Origin: Candidatus Saccharimonadota bacterium
GTDB lineage: Bacteria > Patescibacteriota > Saccharimonadia > Saccharimonadales > Saccharimonadaceae
DNA length: 64,000 nucleotides
Direction: 5' to 3'
Assembly (NCBI GenBank): GCA_905372275.1
Contig: CAJPON010000003.1
Span: 43,602 to 107,601 of the forward strand
Positions 9,517 to 19,226 of the stretch are shown in pieces. Position 1 is the first letter of the stretch. Each line of letters begins with the position of its first letter. The notes beneath the pieces are model-generated. The model did not search any database, had not been told where the DNA came from, and was given only the letters and a program-made list of their open reading frames with translations. The translations under genes and the position numbers were made by a program.

Positions 9517-9774
9517 TTAGTAATTTAAGGACATTTCTGGCCACAAGTAGTGAGTCGTCTGCTTGCCGCGGCGGCTCATCGAAATCCACCAATCGCCAGC
9601 GGTCGTTTTAATTTTGATTAAACCTTTGTTTTTGAGGCGACTCAGCTGTGTCATCAATTTCGGACGGCTCATTTGCAAGCTTTCGGTTAGTCCTGTCAGG
9701 TCTTCCTCGCCACTCTCGCTAATCTGCTGCAAAACAAGCGCTTCATCAGTTGTCAAATTCAAATTCTTGGTCAT
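9517..9774 (-). CDS. Small winged-helix (MarR-like) protein
   Basis: 85 residues starting at the ATG at 9774, which has a good AAGGAG site; an earlier in-frame start would overlap the glycosyltransferase remnant. The sequence ALVLQQISESGEEDLTGLTESLQMSRPKL is a helix-turn-helix, followed by a wing with LKNKGLIKIKTTAGDWWISMS. It is shorter than normal MarR proteins and lacks clear dimerisation helices. A role as a local regulator of the two-component genes downstream is only a guess. Confidence 0.7.
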   Translation of the reverse strand: MTKNLNLTTDEALVLQQISESGEEDLTGLTESLQMSRPKLMTQLSRLKNKGLIKIKTTAGDWWISMSRRGKQTTHYLWPEMSLNY

Positions 9775-9832
9775 ATTCACTCCTTTGCTTAGGTTTGTAA
9801 TGACAGTATGCGCGGTTGAGCTTAAAGTATTC

Positions 9833-11790
9833 TTAAGCAGCCGCCGAAAGATCATAAACTGTATATTGCGTACCGCCGTAATCGACTTTACTACCAGTAC
9901 TTTTCACCCATAATAAGATTTCGGAGTTACCACCTGGTCCACCCATACCGCTGGGGCCGCCAGATTTCCCTTGTCTGCTGTTTACTACGTAATAGCGAAC
10001 TTTACCTTGTTTAACAAGCTGTTTGAATTGCGATAGCGTCAACGTCGAGTCACTACCATTGAAGCCGCCGATGGCCATGACTGGCTGGCCGCTTGATAAT
10101 TGAATCGGCGCCGATTCGTTAGCGCTATTAACTGCCGCCAGCCATGTCGTGCCATGACGGTTTTCTAGCAAAAACGAGACGAGCGTCGATTCAGCTCGCG
10201 CCAACTCATTATTCGTATTGCTCATAGCTGAAGCGCCTGGACCAGCCGTTGGAATACTGCCGCTATGCGCTGTTGCCACCGTACTGACGCTAAAAGCAAT
10301 CGGCGCCGCCATACCAGCAGTAATTGCTAAGTCAAGAATAATCTGTTTAAGCCGTTTCGTCTGTGATAACGGCAGCAGCGTCAAAATAGTTGCTACACCA
10401 CCGGCAATCATCACTAGCCACATCAGCCAAGGCCAATAGTTGCTATAGCCGAGCATAATAATGCTAAGAATTGTCGTTAGCGCGATACTCAGCGGCAGTA
10501 TCCAGGCTACTTTGGTGCGACGTGTGTAAGCTTGCCATATATATGGCGCCCCGATACCAACTAGCGCTGCCACCGCTGGCGCCATCGCTACCACATAATA
10601 CGGATGAATAGTGCCGCTAGTCATACTAAATATCACAATGTGAATCAGCAGCCAGCCCAGCCACAACAACACGCCAACCCGCTCCTTGTTGTGGCGCGGC
10701 GCGCGGCGCAACAGCCAAATCACTAGACCACCGCCAATCAGTGCTACTAGTATCAGCCAAGCAATATTCGGCCCAAAGCTCTCATTAAATATACGCAGCA
10801 CGCCAGTCTCGCTGCCAAAACCAACACCGCCAGGACCGTTGCCAGGACCACCCGCACCAAAACTGCCGCCCATCATACCAATCGGCGGTGTCATTGCTTA
10901 CGCTGCTGGCGAAGCGGTTTGACTAGTAGCCTGCGCACCCATTTGCATCATACCGCCTGGCCGGCTTCCAGGACCGCCACCATCACCCAACAGCCTTCCA
11001 AACCGTTATAACCGAATATCAAACTCCATATGCTATTGTCGCTCGTGCTGCCAACCCAAGGTCTGCTTGCTGCTGGCGTCAGCCACACCAAAATACTCCA
11101 CCAAAACGTCGATACGATTGTCACTATGCCAGCTACGCTGAGATGCCACATTCTGGTAGTGAATTTTGGGCGTGCAAAGCTAATGTAAATGATTGTCATT
11201 ATCGGCAACAAAAGCAAACCTTGTAACATTTTAGCATTAAAAGCAAACCCGGTAAATAGTCCGGCTAGGCTCAGCCATAGCACTGGCCGTTTACCTTCAA
11301 AAGATCGCAAGAATGTGTAAGCGCTAGCTGTCAAAAAGAGCGTCAAAAAGCTATCCGGATTATTGAAACGAAACATTAGTGCTGCCGCCGGCGTCATCGC
11401 CATTACGATTCCAGCAATCAAACCAGCACGCGCACCGTACCATCGTTTAACCGTTAGGTAAACCAGCGCCACCGTAGCGATACCTGCCAGCGCGTGCGGC
11501 AACAGCATGCTCCACGACGAAAAACCAAATATCCGGCCGAACAATCCCATAATCATCATGCTAATTGGTGGCTTGTCGACGCTAACGAAATTCGCTGCGT
11601 CTAAGCTGCCAAATAGCCATGCCGTCCAGTTAATACTTGCCGTTTGCGCAGCTGCCGCATAATAACTATTAGCCATGCCATTAATGGTCAAATGTCACAG
11701 ATAAAATATCGCCGTGAAAAGCAATAAACCGCCAAACGCTGCCATCTCACCGAAACTCGACTGACCATATTCTTGGCGTACTCGCGACAA
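9833..11790 (-). pseudogene. Decayed GT39 (YkcB/ArnT-like) mannosyltransferase
   Basis: The reading frame of one membrane glycosyltransferase is broken in three places. The N-terminal part (ANSYYAAAAQ, FVSVDKPPISMMIMGLFGRI) follows an in-frame TGA at 11695-11697, at a position where homologues usually have Trp. The frame changes near 10996-11003, after NGL in the GYNGLGRL region. A TAA at 10898-10900 then interrupts the Gly-rich loop. The C-terminal part (9833-10894) keeps the GGSFGAGGPGNGPGG loop, helices and soluble end. Intact family members use polyprenyl-phosphate sugars to glycosylate cell-envelope targets. Three independent lesions make sequencing error an unlikely cause. Confidence 0.85.
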
Positions 11791-11820
11791 GCCCTTAATA
11801 TTCTCTGTTGCTGTTTTAAC

Positions 11821-12377
11821 AACATCAACCAGTCTTCATAGTAGCGCGAATAATTCGATTGTAGCAGCGCGAAATAAACTCTCGCTTGAAGCCGCGCGTC
11901 GTTCGCGATTGTTTCATTAACCGCGAACCGGTCAATAGTCCGGCATCGCCGGTAATCAGCGACGTAATCATCGGTTTAAAACTGTCAAGATTCGTCGACA
12001 AATCAATTATCCATATAGGCTAGGTCCGCCTTACTACTTGTCCAGGCCTGCTTAAGAGCGCGGCCGCGGCCTTTTTCTGGCAATTGCAGCAAGCGGATCT
12101 CTGAATATCTCTCGGCTAGCCAGCGAGCAATTACCGCTGTGCCATCGGTGCTGCCATTATCGGCAATAATTATACGCCATTTATAAGGCAGATTTCTGGC
12201 AAGATATATATGCAGTTTGGTAACCGACCGCTCAAGCACATGAGCTTCGTTAAGAACTGGCAATACGATATCGACCGTCAATGTCCGCGGATTGAGCGGT
12301 CGCAAAATTTGGTCGTCGACTGCCGGAGCCGCCGACGCCAAGAGTTGAGTGATTGTAGCTGCTTTCATGAGCGCCAC
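11821..12377 (-). pseudogene. Decayed GT2 dolichyl-phosphate-mannose-synthase-like gene
   Basis: The first 120 codons are a GT2 N-terminus (VDIVLPVLNEAHVLERSV, IIIADNGSTDGT, ending at ADLAYMD). The expected next residues IDLSTNLDSFKPMITSL continue in another frame just below 12003, so there is an indel there. After MKTG (11828-11839) the sequence jumps to DVVKTATENIKGLSRVRQ in a further frame, which means loss of about 50 codons that normally include the DAQCGFK segment. It ran directly into the GT39 gene, as in ykcC-ykcB pairs or as one fused protein. These enzymes make the polyprenyl-phosphate sugar used by GT39 partners. Confidence 0.82.
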
Positions 12378-12411
12378 TGTATCGACGCGTCATGAAAAGT
12401 TGCTTAAAGTT

Positions 12412-13710
12412 TTAATCGTTATAATCAAACGTATTGTTGCGGCCGGGCGCCAGCAAATCCACCGGGCCATAAACCCTGACAGAAACCGGGCCGTACATGT
12501 AGCGGCAGCGCATAGACTCCGTGAAACCGCGATGACTGCACGTCTCGTCTATCTGGCTTTTTACATTAACCACGAGTTTGTCGCCGTCGCGACGCAATTT
12601 TACTTCCGGTACTTTGGAATATTGCGTGTCGTGATATTTTACTTCCAACCGAGTCTTTTCAGCATAGCCGCCGTATTCCATCGCAACATATTCACCGTTA
12701 CCATCAACTACTATACTTTTAGCGCCGGCAGCAGCTTCCGAGGCGTCAACAGTTTTAACTTTTAGAGTTTTCTCGTAATCGTAAGTTAGATTCGAATAAG
12801 TATTAGCGCTGAAAATCGCCACACCCGACAAACAAACCGCGCCAGCCATCAACAGACCCAGCATCGCTATAATCGCCGGACGTTTCAGCTTCCAAGTGAA
12901 GACGCTCCAGGTAGCCAGCAACGTCAAGGTGAACAAAACTGCGCCGCCCAAAACCAAGCAGCATAGCAATCCCCACGCCCAGCTTTGCGCGGTAAATCCG
13001 TTCAACGCTGCCACTGCGCCAAAGCCAAACACGCCGCCGACCAGCAGCGCCACCAGCAGTCCAAACGCTATCAGCGCCAGTATAATTCCCAGCAAAAAGC
13101 GGAAAATCTTGGCAGCGGTGCTTGCTGTCTGCTTTTCAGTGCTATCATCAACTGACAAGCGTTTGAGCGCGTCCAGTGTTACCGGCTCGCCGCGCATCCG
13201 CAGCTTGTCCGAAGCCGTCCGCGCTTCAGGAATCGACAACCACATCACGATGTAAATCAGTACCGCCGTGCCAAACGTTATAAACGGCGAAAAGATAGCG
13301 ATCAAGCGTATCCACAACGGATTAACGCCAAAATAAGCTGCTACGCCAGCACACACGCCGCCGATCAAACCATGTTCAGTATCGCGCATTAGCTGCTTAG
13401 ACGAATTGCCCAATACCTCGTCATCTACGTCAGCATCAATCTCCGCATTGTCGCTACCGTCCGAAAAATCGCGCGGCTCGCCCATCTGTTTCTGAATCGC
13501 CAGAACATCATCGTTACCGATTACGCCGTCTTTTGCCACGCCGCGCTCCGCTAAAAGTTCCACCATTCGCGCTTCAATTTCTTGCATGGCTTCCGGCTCG
13601 GCATGCATGTTTTTCTGAATTAAATTAAGATATTTCTCCAATGATTTTTTGGCGTCAATCTCCGCGCTAAACGGCGTTTTCGCCAAATGGATTCTGGTTA
13701 TTTCTTTCAT
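12412..13710 (-). CDS. PspC-domain membrane protein
   Basis: 432 residues. A helical N-terminal region (MKEITRIHLAKTPFSAEIDAKK and the EIEARMVELLAERG segment) resembles the DUF1700/HAAS-type leader found with PadR regulators. A PspC domain follows (about residues 108-165: LMRDTEHGLIGGVCAGVAAYFGVNPLWIRL). Several helices then lead to an outer C-terminal domain that resembles adhesin-like DUF4097 beta sheets. PspC proteins signal envelope stress. It is the last gene of the PadR/ABC operon, overlapping padR by 4 bases. Confidence 0.86.
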   Translation of the reverse strand: MKEITRIHLAKTPFSAEIDAKKSLEKYLNLIQKNMHAEPEAMQEIEARMVELLAERGVAKDGVIGNDDVLAIQKQMGEPRDFSDGSDNAEIDADVDDEVLGNSSKQLMRDTEHGLIGGVCAGVAAYFGVNPLWIRLIAIFSPFITFGTAVLIYIVMWLSIPEARTASDKLRMRGEPVTLDALKRLSVDDSTEKQTASTAAKIFRFLLGIILALIAFGLLVALLVGGVFGFGAVAALNGFTAQSWAWGLLCCLVLGGAVLFTLTLLATWSVFTWKLKRPAIIAMLGLLMAGAVCLSGVAIFSANTYSNLTYDYEKTLKVKTVDASEAAAGAKSIVVDGNGEYVAMEYGGYAEKTRLEVKYHDTQYSKVPEVKLRRDGDKLVVNVKSQIDETCSHRGFTESMRCRYMYGPVSVRVYGPVDLLAPGRNNTFDYND

Positions 13711-14054
13711 CGCTTTGCTCCTTTCTCGAGATTTTTCAGCGAAGTGTTCAACATTTTAATACGATCTTTTAGTTCATCCACCAGCTGCGCGCCAGTGTCG
13801 GTAAGCGAATAATATTTGCGTGGCGGCCCCTGCTCGCTCTCTTGCCATTCATGCTTGAGATAGCCATATTTCTGCAAGCGGCTGAGCAGCGGATAAATTG
13901 TCCCCTCAACCACCATCAGCTCCGACTCGCTCAATTGCTTCACGATGTCGCCGGTATACTGCGGATGTTTGGCGCAGACTAACAGTACGCAGTACACCAG
14001 AAAGCCTTTGCGCAGCTGAATCGCTAAGCTTTCCGCGTAAGCACTAGCGTCCAT
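13707..14054 (-). CDS. PadR-family transcriptional regulator
   Basis: 115 residues with the PadR winged helix: LRKGFLVYCVLLVCAKHPQ, SELMVVEGTIYPLLSRLQKYGYL, and the wing GPPRKYYSLTDTGAQL. It overlaps the ABC ATPase gene by 11 bases and the PspC gene by 4 bases. PadR proteins commonly repress the exporter operon in which they are encoded. The likely operator is the inverted repeat at 16081-16109. Confidence 0.93.
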   Translation of the reverse strand: MDASAYAESLAIQLRKGFLVYCVLLVCAKHPQYTGDIVKQLSESELMVVEGTIYPLLSRLQKYGYLKHEWQESEQGPPRKYYSLTDTGAQLVDELKDRIKMLNTSLKNLEKGAKR

Positions 14055-14742
14055 GTTTTATCCCTCCTGGTACAGTTGACTTCTCGACGCGACCGTCTTT
14101 GATGATAATTTGATGATCGCATTTTTTCGCCAAATCAGCGTCGTGTGTCACCACGATCAACGTCACGCCCTTTTGCTTATTATAATCAAACAACAATTCT
14201 TCTACTTTGGCGCCCGTTTCACTATCCAAGTTGCCAGTCGGTTCGTCGGCAAAGATAATTTGCGGATCACCAACAATTGCCCGAGCGATCGCCAAACGCT
14301 GTTTCTGCCCACCCGACAAATCTTTAGCGCGGTTCTTGCGTTTGTCATACAGGTCCACCGCCTTAAGCGCCGCGTTGATTTTATGTGCTCGTTTTTTCCG
14401 CGGCACCCGCGCAATTTCCAGCGGCAAACTAACGTTATCAATCACACTCTCATTGCCCTGGACAAAGAAACTCTGGAAAATAAAGCCGATTTTCTTAGCA
14501 CGAAACTCATCGACATACTTTGGCTTCAGCTGTAAAATGTCTTGCCCGTCAATAATTACTTGACCTTTCTGCGGCTTATCCAATCCTGAAATGGCATGCA
14601 TCAATGTCGATTTTCCTGAGCCAGACTTTCCTAAAATAGCCACGCTAGCTCCTGTTGGAATAGTTAAGCTGACATTTTTCAGCGCCATGAATTGGTTTTT
14701 CTTTTTACCGTAAATCTTCGTCACATTTTTCAGTTCAATCAT
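14044..14742 (-). CDS. ABC transporter ATPase, MacB/LolD type
   Basis: 232 residues. Walker A GKSGSGKST (about 36-44), Q-loop IFQSFF, signature LSGGQKQR, Walker B IIFADEPTGNLD and His of the switch in VTHDADLA are all present. The family powers MacB-type mechanotransmission exporters. Pairs with the FtsX-like permease encoded 10 bases upstream. Confidence 0.96.
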   Translation of the reverse strand: MIELKNVTKIYGKKKNQFMALKNVSLTIPTGASVAILGKSGSGKSTLMHAISGLDKPQKGQVIIDGQDILQLKPKYVDEFRAKKIGFIFQSFFVQGNESVIDNVSLPLEIARVPRKKRAHKINAALKAVDLYDKRKNRAKDLSGGQKQRLAIARAIVGDPQIIFADEPTGNLDSETGAKVEELLFDYNKQKGVTLIVVTHDADLAKKCDHQIIIKDGRVEKSTVPGGIKHGR

Positions 14743-14752
14743 GATATTTCTC

Positions 14753-16054
14753 CTATTCCGTCCTTAATGCCTCAATTGGGTCTAATTTTGTTGCTTTGCG
14801 GCTTGGCAGCCAGCCAGAAATTACCGCCATCACCACCAGTCCAATCACTAGTAGCCCGATTTGCAGCGGATCAATTACTAGCAAATTAGTCCCGGCACCT
14901 AATTTTAAGAAGCTGGCAATCACCGGGTTCAGCAGCGTCACCAAGCTTGCCAGCCCAACGCCAATCAAGCCGCCCAGCAAACCAACCCACGCCGCTTCGT
15001 AGCGGAATAATTTACCGATATCGCGGCCGCTCATTCCCAGCGCCTTCATCAGCCCGATTTGGCTGGTTCGCTCCAGCACCGAAATATACATAGTGTTAAT
15101 AATCCCGAACACGCTTGCCAGCAGCGCCAAACCGCCAAATCCCGCCAGCGCCGCTTGCGCCGCATTGACCATGGTGAGTAGTGTCTTGCGCACATCCTGA
15201 ATCGAATAGGCGCTGTAGTCTTTGCTAATTTCATCCTTCACCGCATCGATATTTTTTTCATCATCAACCGACACCAGTGCCGTCGAATATTCGTTCGGCT
15301 GGCTTTTGTCGTGGCTAAATTCGTAAATTTCTTTAGCGTCAGCTGTCGAGATTCGCAATGTCGGCTGATAATACAAAATCGTATCCGACTCTTTGTCAAC
15401 CGCAGTAATTTTCAGCGACATCTCCTTAGCAACCTCGCCGCTCTGCTCCGCACTACGCAAACCCAACGTAATCGTCTGTCCAATCGCCGACTGCGCGTCC
15501 TTGAAGCCCAGTTGCTTGACATAAGTCTCCGGGATGATAATCTCGCCCAGCTTTGGCATGAAATCATCCAGCTTGCCAGCCGCCAATTCTGCCCGCGTTT
15601 TATCAGCTTTCACCGCTACATCCAACGCAAACTTTTTGCCGTTTGCTGAACTCTGCGCATAGGCCACGCCAGCAGTTGAATAAGCCGGCGTTACCGTTTG
15701 TACGTGCGGAGTCTTTCGCAGCTTAGCCAGGTCAGCATCGCTCATCGAATACTTACTACGCATAGCTGCTGCCTGCTTCTCCTCTTGTTCTTTTTCTGTT
15801 TTTCCCGACGCGCCGTACTCTGGTAATTTTTCTTCCTTATTGTTCGATTCAATTTTTTTGCGAACCATAATCACTTTTTTATCGCCAGCCGCATCAACCA
15901 TACTATTGGTGTATAACCGACCACCTTCGCCAGCCATCAGCGCCAGACCAATCGTAAACGCCCCGACCGAAATCGCCAGCGCCGTCAAAATCGTCCGACC
16001 TTTCGATTGGCGGAGATTGCGCCCCGCCCGCTTGATGATATCAACTCTTCTCAT
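14753..16054 (-). CDS. MacB/FtsX-type ABC transporter permease
   Basis: 433 residues. One helix at residues 20-42 precedes a large outer domain (about 45-270), rich in charge (KIESNNKEEKLPEYGASGKTE region). Three C-terminal helices follow, with the FtsX core LGMSGRDIGKLFRYEAAWVG. It probably expels peptides or lipids, or passes force to cell-wall enzymes. First gene of the four-gene operon permease-ATPase-PadR-PspC. Confidence 0.93.
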   Translation of the reverse strand: MRRVDIIKRAGRNLRQSKGRTILTALAISVGAFTIGLALMAGEGGRLYTNSMVDAAGDKKVIMVRKKIESNNKEEKLPEYGASGKTEKEQEEKQAAAMRSKYSMSDADLAKLRKTPHVQTVTPAYSTAGVAYAQSSANGKKFALDVAVKADKTRAELAAGKLDDFMPKLGEIIIPETYVKQLGFKDAQSAIGQTITLGLRSAEQSGEVAKEMSLKITAVDKESDTILYYQPTLRISTADAKEIYEFSHDKSQPNEYSTALVSVDDEKNIDAVKDEISKDYSAYSIQDVRKTLLTMVNAAQAALAGFGGLALLASVFGIINTMYISVLERTSQIGLMKALGMSGRDIGKLFRYEAAWVGLLGGLIGVGLASLVTLLNPVIASFLKLGAGTNLLVIDPLQIGLLVIGLVVMAVISGWLPSRKATKLDPIEALRTE

Positions 16055-16074
16055 GCTATGCTCCTTGTATTTTC

Positions 16075-16118
16075 ATTATACATAGTACTATGTTATACAA
16101 GGTACTATAAAAAGTCAA
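16075..16118 (-). promoter_or_regulatory. Promoter and probable PadR operator of the ABC/PspC operon
   Basis: A perfect 12-base palindrome CATAGTACTATG occupies 16081-16092, and a half-site GGTACTATA lies at 16101-16109. On the minus strand TTGACT (16113-16118) and TAACAT (16090-16095) are spaced by 17 bases; a stronger TATAAT lies at 16075-16080. The repeats overlap both possible -10 boxes, as expected for a repressor site. Assignment to the PadR protein is by location. Confidence 0.7.
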
Positions 16119-16139
16119 GCTATTTTAAGAAAAACAGTA

Positions 16140-16760
16140 CTAAAGGATGTGAATAATTGCCAGGCTAGACTCGGTTCTCGACGTATATTGCCGATTGTTC
16201 GCCAGCCACTTATCGACCGCTCGCGCCGCGCCTGGCAAAGCTTCATTAGCATAGTCATCGACGATGATGATCGCCTTTTCATGGAATTTGCCGCCGCACA
16301 CGCGGAATGAATCGGCAATTGACTCATAAAAATCGCCGTCAAAAAATGCAAATATAATATCTTCCGGTACGTCGTCAAGAGAAACATCAGCGAACCAGCC
16401 TTTGTGGATAATCGGCAATTTCAAGCCAGCCTTTTTGAAGTTTTGAACGAAGGTTTTACGCGGCGCCAGCAATTTGCCCGCCTTGAACTGCTCGCCCGCA
16501 GCGCTGGCGTCTGCTTGGGTTTTTTCTGGCAAGCCCATAAACGAATCGTAAACGTGAAACTCACCAGCAAAATCATAGGCGTCCAGCAGCCGCCGAATAA
16601 ACAAACTAGTCGTGCCGACGTAACAACCAAACTCGACGATGTTTCCTGCCGCGCCGTTTTGCAGCACCTTTTCCAATTCTCGTAGCAAGACGCCGAGTTC
16701 TTTGGCGTCAACTTGGTCAGAAATGATGGGATATTTGGCGAGGAGGTGGTCGGTAATCAT
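16140..16760 (-). CDS. TylF/MycF-type SAM-dependent methyltransferase
   Basis: 206 residues from ATG 16760; a TATAAT box ends 6 bases before it, which decides this start over an upstream TTG. Motif I is NIVEFGCYVGTTSLFIRRLL; FHVYDSFMGLPEKT and IIFAFFDGDFYESIADSF follow, with IIIVDDYANEALPGAARAVD at the end. These are features of the macrocin-O-methyltransferase family, which methylates sugars in antibiotics and surface glycans. The substrate is unknown. Confidence 0.85.
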   Translation of the reverse strand: MITDHLLAKYPIISDQVDAKELGVLLRELEKVLQNGAAGNIVEFGCYVGTTSLFIRRLLDAYDFAGEFHVYDSFMGLPEKTQADASAAGEQFKAGKLLAPRKTFVQNFKKAGLKLPIIHKGWFADVSLDDVPEDIIFAFFDGDFYESIADSFRVCGGKFHEKAIIIVDDYANEALPGAARAVDKWLANNRQYTSRTESSLAIIHIL

Positions 16761-16799
16761 TATTAAATTATATCGCAATTATTGGATTGATATCGTTCG

Positions 16800-17522
16800 C
16801 TATTGTTTCCCCATACCATATTGTCTGAAAATATTTACATACTTTTGCATAAACTCTTCTTTGCGATCCGCATTATACTGCATAATAAACCGCGGATGCT
16901 CCAACGGCACGATAGCATCAAAGAAATGATGCTTATTATTTATATTGGTCAAAAACTTAAAATTCTCACCGCTGCCGATGCAAAAGCAAACGGTTGTATC
17001 AATATTAAAATCGATCTGGCACCTCAGCGAATCTACGATAAAAGGATGTAAACATTTTTTTAGAGCTGCATTTTCATAATAATTGCAATTTACCCAATTA
17101 CCTTTCAAATTTATCTTTTCAATACCTAGCGGACACACAAAACTCATGTAAAATCGTTTATAAAAATTCTGGCGCTCGCCGTATTCTTCCATCACTTCAT
17201 ACAAGAAGCTTGACGAGCGTTTATTCGCTCCAAAAGCATCTAGAGAAATCCCGGTGTCTTTTTGTAAATGATTAACGTCTTCAAACGGTACACCAATAAG
17301 CGCTGTCCCGCGCCGTGCTGGTGAGCTGCCCAAAATCATAAATCGCCGCTTATTATCATGATAGTACTGACGATAAAACCGATGCGTTATTTGTGCTATT
17401 CGCTGCCAATCGTCGTTAGTAAACCGATTGATTAGACGATATCTTTCTGGCAAATTTATGTCAATATTTTTCAGACTGTCGTAAAATTTTAGTATTTTTT
17501 GAGCAGTGGTTTTAGGTTTCAT
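16800..17522 (-). CDS. DUF4918-like uracil-DNA glycosylase family protein
   Basis: 240 residues. The active-site region FMILGSSPARRGTALIGVPFED resembles the GINPG...GVPF segment of SMUG-type uracil-DNA glycosylases, and VPLEHPRFIMQY near the C-terminus matches the second catalytic loop. FYMSFVCPLG and FIVDSLRCQI also agree with the DUF4918 branch. It probably removes a damaged base from DNA; the exact substrate is not known. No recognised promoter directly upstream. Confidence 0.75.
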   Translation of the reverse strand: MKPKTTAQKILKFYDSLKNIDINLPERYRLINRFTNDDWQRIAQITHRFYRQYYHDNKRRFMILGSSPARRGTALIGVPFEDVNHLQKDTGISLDAFGANKRSSSFLYEVMEEYGERQNFYKRFYMSFVCPLGIEKINLKGNWVNCNYYENAALKKCLHPFIVDSLRCQIDFNIDTTVCFCIGSGENFKFLTNINNKHHFFDAIVPLEHPRFIMQYNADRKEEFMQKYVNIFRQYGMGKQ

Positions 17523-17589
17523 GCGGATTCTTATCGTAAATGATGTACATTAGTAAAGCGTATAAAAATTGCTTATTTCACTGTAAAAT

Positions 17590-17778
17590 TCAGCGAGCCT
17601 CCGACAGCCCGGTAATAGCAATGATGATGGTACTAACAGCGAGGCTTCCAACCAAAAATTCAAGCGGGACGTCGGGTTTCAGGTAAGCAAAAATTGCCGT
17701 GCCAATCCACATCACGGCGATGATTCCCGCGGCATACGGATAGCGAACTTGCATCACCCATTGTTGTAATTGCTTCAT
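17590..17778 (-). CDS. Tiny two-helix membrane protein
   Basis: 62 residues with two hydrophobic segments (about residues 15-32 and 38-58). The start overlaps the end of the ABC1/UbiB kinase gene by 4 bases, so the two are co-translated. No family recognised. A second tiny two-helix protein lies on the other side of the kinase gene. Confidence 0.68.
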   Translation of the reverse strand: MKQLQQWVMQVRYPYAAGIIAVMWIGTAIFAYLKPDVPLEFLVGSLAVSTIIIAITGLSEAR

Positions 17779-19226
17779 GATAATTCTCCTTTTTGTAGCA
17801 ACATGGCGTAGGCGGCTCTGTCACGCTCCGCAACCTTGCTCATCCAGTCCATCACTATTTCTTGCGCCAGCTCAATACTCATCGGCGACGAACGCGCCGC
17901 CTCGCTGATTCCATAGATATTAGCGTGAACCTCGGCCAATTCCAGGGCGTCGTGGACAATCCGCCAATAATGTGTCCTTCGATATTCATCGCCGCACGCC
18001 AACCTCGCTGCTGCTAGATAATGATACAAACCGCGCTGCAACATGATATCAACGCTATCTAACCTGACAGCAAAACGATTACCAGCGTTAATTTCATTGA
18101 GGAATAATTGGGTTATTTGCCGATTGGCAGCAAACGTGCTGGTTGTCGATTGAAGCAGCGTGTTCGCATATTCATAAATAGTGCGTGTCAAGCTGCGATC
18201 TTTGGCGATCACATCCAGTGCTTGATACAGCGTATGGTCATAAAACGCCAACATTGCCAGTGCCAATAAACCCATGTCAGCTCGATCTTCATACAACGCG
18301 CGATACTGCACGATCATGTGATAAAACGAGGCGCGATGCCGCGGTGCTGCCACCGCCAAACCAAAGTCGATCAACGCAACTTTATTGTCTCTCAGCAAAT
18401 AAATATTACCTGGATGCGGATCGGCCATAATGATATCTGCTTGTAAAATTGCGATTAAAAACTCACTGCCGACCGTCACTAATTGCTGCTGCATGTCAGA
18501 GCCAAGCTGGTCTTTGACAAACTGGTAGGTATCGCTACCCGCTTGCGCCCGTTCTACCACCTCGGTTAGCGGCAACCCTTCTATATAGTCCTGAACTAAT
18601 ATCCGCCGCGTTGAGTAATCAGCCAGCGTCTCTGGCACGACAACGTTGTCGGTACGCTTGGCAAAATATTCACGAATTGCCTGGGCTGTAATTAGCTCGC
18701 GCTGATAATCGGTTTCACGCTTGGTGGTTTTGATAAACTCATCGGCAATCTCAACCAACGGAAAAATATCGTTCTTTAGCATAAACTGCCCCGCCCAACA
18801 GCAAAAACGCAGCGCCACAAAGTCAAAATTCAGATAGCGCACCACACTGGGGCGAAGGATCTTGATAATATACCGGCTACCTGGACGGTCAACTACGCGG
18901 CAGTGATAAACCTGAGCGAACGAGCCCGTGGCAAACGGCTCGTTTCCGTCAATGAGTATTTGGCTAGCCTTGCCGCCCAACTCTTGCCGCAAAACCTCGG
19001 CAACGTCAATTGGCTCAACTGCCACATCATCAAAAGCATCCAGCCGATATCCAGACGCGGCATACACCTGAGCCATTAGTTCAGTCGACGCCAAATGCTG
19101 CAAAAACTTGACATACACGCCGCCTAATCTTTGACACTCGTCTGATAAAACTTTGAGCCATATTTGATCGCTGCGCCAAGCTCGCCACACCCGAAACAAT
19201 GCCCGAACCACAAATAATAAGCGCAC
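17775..19226 (-). CDS. ABC1/AarF/UbiB-family atypical kinase
   Basis: 483 residues. The glycine-rich loop is replaced by GSFAQVYHC, followed by the ATP-binding Lys in YIIKILRPSV; catalytic and metal-binding motifs are MADPHPGNIYLL and VALIDFGLAVA. The KxGQ motif expected at the N-terminus reads LGGVYVKFLQHLAS, so the Gln is kept in a variant form. Family members support ubiquinone and isoprenoid metabolism and hydrolyse ATP at membranes. No quinone genes are in view, so the role is uncertain. Starts with GTG directly after the stop of the upstream small gene. Confidence 0.88.
   Translation of the reverse strand: MRLLFVVRALFRVWRAWRSDQIWLKVLSDECQRLGGVYVKFLQHLASTELMAQVYAASGYRLDAFDDVAVEPIDVAEVLRQELGGKASQILIDGNEPFATGSFAQVYHCRVVDRPGSRYIIKILRPSVVRYLNFDFVALRFCCWAGQFMLKNDIFPLVEIADEFIKTTKRETDYQRELITAQAIREYFAKRTDNVVVPETLADYSTRRILVQDYIEGLPLTEVVERAQAGSDTYQFVKDQLGSDMQQQLVTVGSEFLIAILQADIIMADPHPGNIYLLRDNKVALIDFGLAVAAPRHRASFYHMIVQYRALYEDRADMGLLALAMLAFYDHTLYQALDVIAKDRSLTRTIYEYANTLLQSTTSTFAANRQITQLFLNEINAGNRFAVRLDSVDIMLQRGLYHYLAAARLACGDEYRRTHYWRIVHDALELAEVHANIYGISEAARSSPMSIELAQEIVMDWMSKVAERDRAAYAMLLQKGELS

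Noticed and set aside
11695..11697. TGA at a Trp position in the GT39 gene as a sign of stop-codon reassignment
   Set aside because: Other genes in the window use TGA as a normal stop and no other in-frame TGA is seen in intact genes. The same locus has further frame lesions, so a nonsense mutation is simpler.
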